Source: an uncultured Streptomyces sp.
GTDB lineage: Bacteria > Actinomycetota > Actinomycetes > Streptomycetales > Streptomycetaceae
Direction of reading: 5' to 3'
NCBI GenBank assembly: GCA_946480485.1
Contig: CAMLJW010000140.1
Location: forward strand, 1-11,396
Length of the DNA stretch: 11,396 nt
Shown: positions 6,951 through 11,396 of the stretch, in pieces
Layout: each line of letters begins with the position of its first letter
How positions within the stretch are numbered: position 1 is the first letter of the stretch
Translations under genes and position numbers: made by a program
The notes under the pieces: model-generated
The model's database searches: none
Seen by the model: the letters and a program-made list of their open reading frames with translations, nothing else
Told to the model about the DNA's origin: nothing

Positions 6951-7198
6951 TCACGGCGGACGATACGGAGCAGCGCCGGTGCGCTCCTTCTCGCACGATC
7001 CGCCCCACACACCTGAGGTCTGTCCGGTGTCGAGTGGGCGGACGTACCGGCCCAGGCCAGGCAGCGGAAGGTTCACCGGACAGCGAGCGCAGGTCCGCTT
7101 CGCGTCCGCTGTGACCCGCAGTGCGGGGCCGGTCGTGCCCACGGGGAAGAACAGGTCCGGGTCCCCAACGCGCAGGCTGCTCCGCGCAACCACTCCAT
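6951..7198 (-). pseudogene. Broken WhiB-like (Wbl) iron-sulfur regulator gene
   Basis: The pieces of a Wbl protein are all here but in two frames. Frame A begins at ATG 7198 with MEWLRGAAC, the first cluster Cys at 7174-7172. A one-base deletion between 7171 and 7164 shifts to frame B: DPDLFFPVGTTGPAL, then CARCPV with Cys 2 and 3 (7091-7089, 7082-7080). An extra base at about 7073 returns to frame A for TFRCLAWA, Cys 4 at 7063-7061. This restores the family's C-x2-C-x5-C spacing. About 14 extra bases (7048-7035) then lead back to frame B for LDTGQTSGVWGG and the end at 6951. Frame B alone is open from GTG 7235 (94 codons) but lacks Cys 1 and Cys 4, so it could not hold the 4Fe-4S cluster. 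No clear Shine-Dalgarno precedes ATG 7198. Wbl proteins are redox-sensing transcription factors; this one looks inactivated unless the sequence contains several errors. Confidence 0.85.
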
Positions 7199-7304
7199 GC
7201 CGCCGCGAGTGCCCAGGGCCGATCCGTGGAAACACCCCCGGTCAGGGGAAACCACGCGGTGGCTCCTCCTGTCCCGTACGGGCGGCCACCAGGCGAGACG
7301 CTTC

Positions 7305-7334
7305 CTGACAGGGCGAGACAGCTGCGCATAGCAT
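7305..7334 (+). promoter_or_regulatory. Candidate promoter for the TauE/SafE gene, near-leaderless
   Basis: CTGACA (7305-7310) and TAGCAT (7329-7334) are separated by 18 nt. The predicted start would fall near 7341, only a few bases before ATG 7345, and no Shine-Dalgarno is present in the interval. Confidence 0.45.
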
Positions 7335-7344
7335 CGGTCCCCGC

Positions 7345-8118
7345 ATGAACACAATGACGCTCTGGCACATCTCCGCCTGGGAGTTCGCCGCACTCGCCGC
7401 CGCGGCCGTGCTCGTCGGCTTCTCGAAGACCGCCGTGAGCGGTGCCAACACGGTCAGCCTCGCGATCTTCGCGGCCGTCCTGCCCGCCCGCGACTCGACC
7501 GGCGTACTGCTGCCCATCCTCATCGTCGGGGACGTGCTCGCCGTGCTCACCTACCGGAGGCACGCGCACTGGCCCACGCTGTGGCGGCTGTTCCCGGCGG
7601 TCGCCACCGGCGTGGTCTTCGGCACGCTGTTCCTGATGTGGGCGGACGACGCGATCGTACGGATGTCGATCGGCGCGATCCTGCTGCTGATGGCCGGGGT
7701 CACGGTGTGGCGCCGCCGGAAGGTGACGGTCGAGGAGCAGCCGGACGCGGTGACCTCACGGGCCGGCCGGATCAAGGCCCGTTCGTACGGCGTGCTCGGC
7801 GGCTTCACCACGATGGTCGCCAACGCGGGCGGCCCGGTCATGTCGATGTATCTCCTCTCCGCCGGCTTCCGCAAGCTCGGCTTCCTGGGAACCTCGGCCT
7901 TCTTCTTCCTGATCGTCAACGTCTCCAAGGTGCCCTTCAGCGTCGGCCTCGGGCTGATCGACGGCCGCTCGCTGCTGCTGGACGCCGCTCTCGCCGCCTT
8001 CGTCGTCCCGGGCGCCGTCATCGGCAAGGTGGCCGTGAACCACATCAATCAGCGGCTCTTCGAACAGTTGGTGATCGCGGCTACCGTCGTGGGCGGAGCG
8101 CAGCTCCTGCTCCGCTGA
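7345..8118 (+). CDS. TauE/SafE-family membrane permease (putative sulfite/anion exporter)
   Basis: Integral inner-membrane protein of 257 aa with about eight hydrophobic segments. The internal duplication typical of TauE/SafE (former DUF81) is visible: VGFSKTAVSGAN at residues 24-35 and GGFTTMVANAGGPVMSMY at about 152-169, each in the first helices of a half. A charged cytoplasmic linker (WRRRKVTVEEQPDAVTSRAGRIKAR) separates the halves. Family members export sulfite, sulfoacetate or related anions; the substrate here is unknown and no sulfur-metabolism gene is adjacent. ATG 7345 is preferred because the -10 box lies just upstream; ATG 7354 is an alternative. It is divergent from the wbl remnant and dps, with the control region in 7199-7344. 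That region also contains CCCC-GGTCA-GGGG flanked by AAAC on both sides (about 7232-7252). Confidence 0.85.
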   Translation: MNTMTLWHISAWEFAALAAAAVLVGFSKTAVSGANTVSLAIFAAVLPARDSTGVLLPILIVGDVLAVLTYRRHAHWPTLWRLFPAVATGVVFGTLFLMWADDAIVRMSIGAILLLMAGVTVWRRRKVTVEEQPDAVTSRAGRIKARSYGVLGGFTTMVANAGGPVMSMYLLSAGFRKLGFLGTSAFFFLIVNVSKVPFSVGLGLIDGRSLLLDAALAAFVVPGAVIGKVAVNHINQRLFEQLVIAATVVGGAQLLLR

Positions 8119-8196
8119 GCCAGGCGCCGTGCCGGCGGTCCGGCCGAGCCCGGAGCTGTGCCGGCAACCGGCGTTTCATCGACTTCCGAGGCCCCG

Positions 8197-8202
8197 TACG
8201 CT
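8197..8202 (+). promoter_or_regulatory. -10 box TACGCT for leaderless cobK
   Basis: TACGCT fits the TAnnnT form common in actinobacteria and lies 7 nt before ATG 8210, so transcription would start at or next to the start codon. No Shine-Dalgarno is present. The -35 region is poor. Confidence 0.45.
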
Positions 8203-8209
8203 CGACGCC

Positions 8210-8968
8210 ATGTCCCCGCACGTCCTGGTCCTCGGCGGCACGGCCGAGGCCCGCGAACTCGCCGCGTCCCTGGCCGCCCGGCCCGGCGTGCGTGTGACGA
8301 CATCGCTCGCGGGCCGCGTGTCCAGGCCCGGTGCGCTCGACGGTGACGTGCGCATCGGGGGGTTCGGCGGGGCGGAAGGGCTCGCGCAGTGGCTGCGCGC
8401 GCAGCGCGTGGACGCCGTGGTGGACGCCACGCATCCCTTCGCGGTGGCTATCACGGCGAACGCCGCGCGGGCCGCGGCGGCCACGGGTGTCCCGACCGTC
8501 GTCCTGCGCCGGCCCGGCTGGGAACCGTGCCCCGGCGACCACTGGCACTCGGTGACCTCCCTCGCCGAGGCCGCCGATCTGCTTCCGTCGCTGGGCCGCC
8601 GCGTTTTCCTGACCACGGGCCGCCTGGGCCTCGCCTCCTTCGCGTGTCTGGCTGAACTGCATTTCCTCGTACGCTCGGTGGAGCCCCCCGAGCCGCCGAT
8701 GCCGCGCCACACGGAAGTCCTGCTGGCACGCGGCCCGTTCACGGTGGAGGCGGAGACGGACCTCCTGCGCGAACATCGCATCGACGTGCTGGTCACCAAG
8801 GACAGCGGTGGCGCGTCGACATCGGCCAAACTGACAGCGGCCCGCGCACTCGCCCTGCCGGTCGTCGTCGTACGCCGTCCTCCGCTGCCCGGAGGCGTGG
8901 TACCGGCCGGCGACGTCACCGAGGCACTGACCCGGCTGGACCGCACCCTGCCGCAACCCGGACCCTGA
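8210..8968 (+). CDS. cobK: Precorrin-6A reductase CobK
   Basis: Cytoplasmic enzyme of cobalamin synthesis, 252 aa, reducing the macrocycle of precorrin-6A with NADPH to dihydro-precorrin-6A. The N-terminal nucleotide-binding strand-loop is HVLVLGGTAEARELA (4-18). Further family marks are DATHPFAVAITANA (72-85), RPGWEP, VFLTTGRLGLASFA (142-155), the charged VTKDSGGASTSAKLTAAR (215-232) and VVVVRRPP near the end. ATG 8210 is chosen because it starts directly at the conserved first strand and has a -10 box seven nt upstream; the frame is open further left without conserved residues. The stop codon (8966-8968) lies inside the first unit of an 18-bp tandem repeat. The gene converges with cobF, whose product is its substrate. 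The 91-bp gap from the preceding permease gene and the separate -10 box argue for its own promoter. Confidence 0.92.
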   Translation: MSPHVLVLGGTAEARELAASLAARPGVRVTTSLAGRVSRPGALDGDVRIGGFGGAEGLAQWLRAQRVDAVVDATHPFAVAITANAARAAAATGVPTVVLRRPGWEPCPGDHWHSVTSLAEAADLLPSLGRRVFLTTGRLGLASFACLAELHFLVRSVEPPEPPMPRHTEVLLARGPFTVEAETDLLREHRIDVLVTKDSGGASTSAKLTAARALALPVVVVRRPPLPGGVVPAGDVTEALTRLDRTLPQPGP

Positions 8969-9029
8969 CCTGGATCCGGACCCTGACCTGGATCCGGACC
9001 CTGACCTGGATCCGGACCCTGATTCGGAC
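8958..9029. repeat. 18-bp tandem repeat, three exact units plus one diverged
   Basis: Unit CCGGACCCTGACCTGGAT occurs exactly at 8958-8975, 8976-8993 and 8994-9011; a fourth copy at 9012-9029 matches 14 of 18 bases, and traces continue to about 9040. The unit is a multiple of 3, and its TGA is the stop codon of cobK, so each unit carries an in-frame stop. Adjacent units also bring CCGGA and TCCGG together, allowing short hairpins. It lies in the convergent space before the cobF stop (9093) and may serve as, or interfere with, transcript termination. Confidence 0.9.
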
Positions 9030-9092
9030 CGGATTCCGACCCGCTCGACGCCACGCGGGCGGGACCCGAAGCCCGACGTTCGAGGCGCCCGC

Positions 9093-9863
9093 CTACCCCC
9101 GCGGCCGTCTGCGGAGCAGGTACGTGTCCATGATCCAGCCCTTGCGCTCCCGAGCTTCCGCACGGAGTCCGGCGATGCGGGACGCGGTCTCCGAGAGGGG
9201 ACCCGAGGCGAGGATCTCGTCCGGGGTGCCTATGTAGGCACCCCAGTAGATATCGATGTCCTGGTCCGCGTACCGCTCGAAGGTCTGGTGGGCGTCGAGC
9301 ATGACGACGATGTCGTCGACACCCTCGGGGAAGCCCTCGGCGAGGCGGCGGCCCGTCGTGATCTGGACGGGCCGGGCGACCCGGTTGAGGCCCGTGCGAT
9401 GGCGGGCGGCGAGAGCCGAGACGCTGCTGATGCCGGGCACGACGTCGTACTCGAAGAGCACCCTGCCCCGGTCGAGGATCTCCTCCAGGATCCCGAGCGT
9501 GCTGTCGTACAGCGCGGGATCGCCCCACACCAGGAACGCCCCGCACTCGTCCTCGCCCAGTTCCTCGGCGATCAGACGTTCGTAGATTTCCGCGCGGGCG
9601 CGGCGCCAGTCGCCGACGGCGGGGGAGTAGCCCGCACCCCCGGCGGACCGGTCCCGCTCCGGATCGCGCGCCTCCACCAGCCGGTACTCCCCGTCCGGTA
9701 TGTGCGCGTCGAGGATGTCACGGCGCAGCTGGACGAGGTCGGACTTCAATGCGCCCTTGTCCAGGAGGAAGAACACGTCCGTGCTCCGCAGTGCCTTGAC
9801 TGCCTGAAGGGTCAGCTGGTCCGGGTTGCCCGCCCCGATGCCGATGACATGAATCTTTCGCAC
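9093..9863 (-). CDS. cobF: Precorrin-6A synthase (deacetylating) CobF
   Basis: Cytoplasmic SAM-dependent tetrapyrrole methyltransferase of 256 aa that methylates C-1 of precorrin-5 with loss of acetate, giving precorrin-6A, in the oxygen-dependent cobalamin route. The N-terminal family loop is IHVIGIGAGNPDQLTLQAVKAL (4-25, split by the glycine turn). CobF marks include FFLLDKG (31-37), FLVWGDPALYDSTL (110-123) and VVPGISSVSALAARH (151-165). Length is close to the Pseudomonas enzyme (about 260). The start is set at GTG 9863 because homologues begin right at the first strand; the frame continues upstream to 9959 without conserved residues. CAGACT seven nt before the GTG could be a -10 of a leaderless transcript. 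The gene is convergent with cobK and follows the DUF309 gene on the same strand after 115 bp. Confidence 0.93.
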   Translation of the reverse strand: MRKIHVIGIGAGNPDQLTLQAVKALRSTDVFFLLDKGALKSDLVQLRRDILDAHIPDGEYRLVEARDPERDRSAGGAGYSPAVGDWRRARAEIYERLIAEELGEDECGAFLVWGDPALYDSTLGILEEILDRGRVLFEYDVVPGISSVSALAARHRTGLNRVARPVQITTGRRLAEGFPEGVDDIVVMLDAHQTFERYADQDIDIYWGAYIGTPDEILASGPLSETASRIAGLRAEARERKGWIMDTYLLRRRPRG

Positions 9864-9918
9864 ACCCCCGAGTCTGCCCCACGCCACTGACACTCCGGTC
9901 ACCGCACTGACCAGAACA

Positions 9919-9937
9919 GATGGGGCGTTACGCCATC
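9919..9937 (-). terminator. Weak hairpin after the DUF309 gene
   Basis: On the minus strand GAT-GGCG, loop TAA, CGCC-(CC)-ATC forms a short stem with a two-base bulge, followed by TGTTCTGG. It lies between the DUF309 stop and the cobF start and could be a weak terminator or chance. Confidence 0.3.
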
Positions 9938-9978
9938 CCCCACGTCGAGTACGCCCCACCAGGCGTCACACTCGCCCG

Positions 9979-10491
9979 CTACTCCTTGCTTCCGCGCAGC
10001 TGAGGAGCCCACGCCGCCGCGTCCACAGCAGCGCCGTCCTGCTCCAGGACACCAGCCAACTCCCTTGCCCAGGCGCGGAGTTCAGCAAGATCGATGCCAT
10101 AGGGCCGCTCCCGCCCGTCCTCCGTCCCCCATTCCTCGACCGCCCCGGTTCCCCGCCGCAACAACCGCGCCCCGCCCTTCACGTTCCCCCGAGCCGCATG
10201 CGTGAGCCCCACGGCGAGCTGCGCCAGCCCCCGCCACAGCGCTCGCTCCTCCTCGCGCCCCGACTTCCAGGCGTCCTCGAATACCTCGTGCGCATGGAAA
10301 GGCCTCCCCGCCTCCAACAGCGCCTGCGCCTCGACGACCGTCTCCTCGGGCGTGCGTACGACCCCTTCGGGCTGCCGCTCCACCCCGTCGGCCCCGTACG
10401 GCAGCGGCCGCCCCAGTCCGTCCCGCGGCCGCGCGCTGCGGGCCCGCCCCTCGGCGTCCCGGTCCCGTCCGGCATCAGAAGTCCCGCTCAT
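9979..10491 (-). CDS. DUF309 domain protein
   Basis: Soluble helical protein of 170 aa. The DUF309 core is clear at about residues 50-110: ALLEAGRPFHAHEVFEDAWK, then ALWRGLAQLAVGLTHAARGN. The His/Glu-rich HAHEVFEDAW motif is the family signature; no biochemical role is established that I know of. The first 45 residues are charged and low-complexity (Arg/Asp/Gly-rich) and probably disordered. ATG 10491 is chosen over the longer frame reaching 10626, because that extension would run into the tRNA promoter region and shows no conserved sequence. GACAAT sits six nt before this ATG without a Shine-Dalgarno, so the mRNA may be leaderless. It is divergent from tRNA-Pro and upstream of cobF on the same strand; a functional link to cobalamin is not implied. 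Confidence 0.85.
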   Translation of the reverse strand: MSGTSDAGRDRDAEGRARSARPRDGLGRPLPYGADGVERQPEGVVRTPEETVVEAQALLEAGRPFHAHEVFEDAWKSGREEERALWRGLAQLAVGLTHAARGNVKGGARLLRRGTGAVEEWGTEDGRERPYGIDLAELRAWARELAGVLEQDGAAVDAAAWAPQLRGSKE

Positions 10492-10581
10492 ACGCCGATT
10501 GTCCCTCGCCCGATGTCCTTCGCCCTTGCCCTCCCCATCCCTCTCGTCCTCGTCTCTACGGAGCAACCCGGGGGCGTGGGG

Positions 10582-10587
10582 TAAAGT
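10582..10587 (+). promoter_or_regulatory. Possible -10 box of the tRNA-Pro promoter
   Basis: TAAAGT fits TAnnnT and lies 39 nt before the tRNA 5' end. No TTGAC-like -35 is found at 17-18 nt, so support is partial. A perfect palindrome CGCGGT-TC-ACCGCG (10602-10615) sits between it and the tRNA and would lie in the 5' leader of the precursor. Confidence 0.3.
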
Positions 10588-10626
10588 TCTGTTCGCGATC
10601 ACGCGGTTCACCGCGACGGAGCGCAT

Positions 10627-10700
<74 letters not shown>

Positions 10701-10719
10701 CTGGACAGGCTTATGGGAA

Positions 10720-10735
10720 CCGTTGGCACCAACGG
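10720..10735 (+). other. Short hairpin just downstream of tRNA-Pro
   Basis: CCGTTG (10720-10725) and CAACGG (10730-10735) pair around a GCAC loop. It lies 19 nt after the tRNA and may help 3' processing or be a minor terminator. Confidence 0.35.
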
Positions 10736-10752
10736 GGGTGCCCAGACTGGTC

Positions 10753-10792
10753 ACGAGGGCGGGACGCTTCACATGGAGCGTCCCGCCCTCGT
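10753..10792 (+). terminator. Strong 16-bp hairpin terminator after tRNA-Pro
   Basis: ACGAGGGCGGGACGCT (10753-10768) and its exact reverse complement (10777-10792) flank an 8-nt loop. The stem is perfect and followed by TGCTGTG. The position fits transcription termination of the tRNA; being symmetric it could also stop transcription arriving from the right on the minus strand. Confidence 0.75.
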
Positions 10793-10922
10793 TGCTGTGC
10801 CCTGGACTCCAGGGGCCACCAGGAGCGCCCCGGACTGCCGCGTGTCTTCCTGGCGGGTGTTGTCGGGCGCTTCGATGGTGCGGCGGAGCGTGTAGCCGTC
10901 GTGCGGCTTGGCGTTCAACTTC

Positions 10923-11060
10923 GCGCATACGCGCCCCACGCGGTTCGACGGTATTTCGCTGTGCGTGGATGACCTGGAAGGTGTCGGGACTTTCCTGGAG
11001 CTGGAGCGAATGGTGCCCGAGGGCGTGAGTGAAAGCGCCGTGCAATACCGCCCCCGGTGA
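10923..11060 (+). pseudogene. Fragment of a CYTH-domain (class IV adenylate cyclase-like) gene
   Basis: In the frame 10923-11060 the translation contains RFDGISLCVDDLEGVGTFLE followed by LERMVPEGVSESAVQ (10941-11049), which matches the conserved C-terminal half of actinobacterial CYTH proteins (the D-x-V/L-E-G-x-G-x-F-x-E-x-E stretch). The fragment has no N-terminal half: a TAG at 10893-10895 closes the frame on the left and there is no plausible start. It also lacks the C-terminal tail, with a TGA at 11058-11060 soon after VQ. CYTH enzymes act on triphosphates or make cAMP; this copy cannot be functional as it stands. It lies between tRNA-Pro and an unrecognised partial gene, a likely site of past rearrangement. 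Confidence 0.72.
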
Positions 11061-11142
11061 AACCGGCTATAGATCCCTCGGCGGTTGGCTTACTCACGAC
11101 GCAGCCGCATCTACAGTTGCCGTGACAGTACAGGGCAGGGTT

Positions 11143-11162
11143 GCCCGGTCCGGCAGGCCCGG
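11143..11162 (-). terminator. Possible hairpin after the right-edge minus-strand gene
   Basis: CCCGG (11143-11147) and CCGGG (11158-11162) can pair around 10 nt, and GGGCA/TGCCC (11132-11145) forms an alternative stem beside it. Both lie just past the stop codon of the minus-strand gene ending at 11180. Stems are short, so support is weak. The rest of 11061-11179 shows no gene. Confidence 0.25.
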
Positions 11163-11179
11163 GGTTCAGAAACAGGTTG

Positions 11180-11395
11180 TCACTGGGTCAGCAGGCTGAT
11201 GTCGTTCTGTGGGGCCTGGGCGTTGGCTTGCGTCAGGACCAGGCTCAACGGCTCGAACCAGGCGACGTTCGGCTCGCCGAATTTCTCGCCGCAGACCCAT
11301 TCTTTCCCGTTCGGCTCCTGAAGAACGGTAGTCGCCTTGACGAGGCCGACCCCCTCAACCGTGGTCGCGTTCGGGGTGGGGTCGGTGAAGAGCGG
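11180..11395 (-). CDS. C-terminal part of an unrecognised protein (5' end outside window)
   Basis: On the minus strand a frame enters from the right edge and runs 71 codons to TGA (11182-11180). Its last residues read AQAPQNDISLLTQ; inside are LFTDPTPNATTVEGVG, LQEPNGKEWVCGEKFGEPN and AWFEPLSLVLTQ. Most third positions are G or C, but there are more AAA, GAA, ACT and CAA codons than in the neighbours, a hint of different origin. I do not recognise a family. The acidic, Pro/Asn-rich sequence without membrane segments could be part of a secreted or phage-type structural protein, but this is a guess. No start codon can be given. The + strand frame over the same bases has poor codon use and is rejected. 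Confidence 0.6.
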   Translation of the reverse strand, partial: PLFTDPTPNATTVEGVGLVKATTVLQEPNGKEWVCGEKFGEPNVAWFEPLSLVLTQANAQAPQNDISLLTQ

Positions 11396-11396
11396 A

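Noticed and set aside
6951..7235. Intact 94-codon gene from GTG 7235
   Set aside because: The frame is open but drops the first and last cluster cysteines of the Wbl family, which are present in the neighbouring frame; a broken gene explains the sequence better.
8958..9029. Possible CRISPR array
   Set aside because: The 18-bp units are directly adjacent with no spacers.
8081..9546. Minus-strand frames with Ser-Gly-Ser-Arg or Gly-Pro-Asp-Pro-Gly-Gln repeats across the 18-bp tandem array
   Set aside because: The peptide repeats simply translate the DNA repeat, and the flanks are antisense or out of frame to cobK and cobF.
11085..11321. Plus-strand frame of 78 codons at the right edge
   Set aside because: Codon use is poor (many Cys, Ser, Arg) and it is antisense to the better-coded minus-strand gene.

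Overview
This window is very GC-rich, and its genes almost always use G or C in the third codon position. Gene content and codon use point to a Streptomyces or close relative. I saw no in-frame TTA (bldA-type) codon in any gene called here.

Left third (1-4596, + strand): a disaccharide ABC importer operon that I recognise as the LpqY-SugABC trehalose importer type known from mycobacteria. In order it encodes a lipoprotein binding protein (5' end cut by the window), two inner-membrane permeases and a dedicated ATPase. lpqY and sugA are bridged by a 25-codon mini-ORF that overlaps both by 4 nt; sugA and sugB overlap by 1 nt. sugB and sugC are separated by 250 bp of degenerate short repeats. A GC-rich hairpin follows sugC.

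Middle (4597-8118): a monocistronic-looking SAM methyltransferase (+) converges on a minus-strand group. That group consists of a WhiB-like (wbl) gene broken by three frame lesions, dps with a complete ferroxidase site, and a DUF4916/Nudix-fold protein whose Nudix box has lost most metal ligands. A TauE/SafE membrane permease is divergent from this group.

Right-centre (8119-9863): cobK (+) and cobF (-) converge. CobF makes precorrin-6A and CobK reduces it, so they are consecutive enzymes of the cobalt-late (aerobic) cobalamin route. An 18-bp tandem repeat lies between them and supplies the cobK stop codon.

Right end (9864-11396): a DUF309 protein (-), then tRNA-Pro(GGG) (+) with a strong hairpin downstream. 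Beyond it is a decayed stretch holding a fragment of a CYTH-domain (class IV adenylate cyclase-like) gene, and the C-terminal end of an unrecognised minus-strand gene running off the window. Remnants beside a tRNA would fit a place where foreign DNA has come and gone, but no integrase or duplicated tRNA end is visible.

Several genes (4916/Nudix, tauE, cobK, probably cobF and the DUF309 gene) have a -10-like hexamer 6-10 nt from the start codon and no Shine-Dalgarno, which suggests leaderless or nearly leaderless mRNAs. I found no CRISPR array, insertion sequence or rRNA, and no clear new multi-gene system. The most unusual items are the broken wbl gene directly upstream of dps, the mini-ORF bridge in the importer operon, the repeat-filled spacer before sugC, and the eroded Nudix box.
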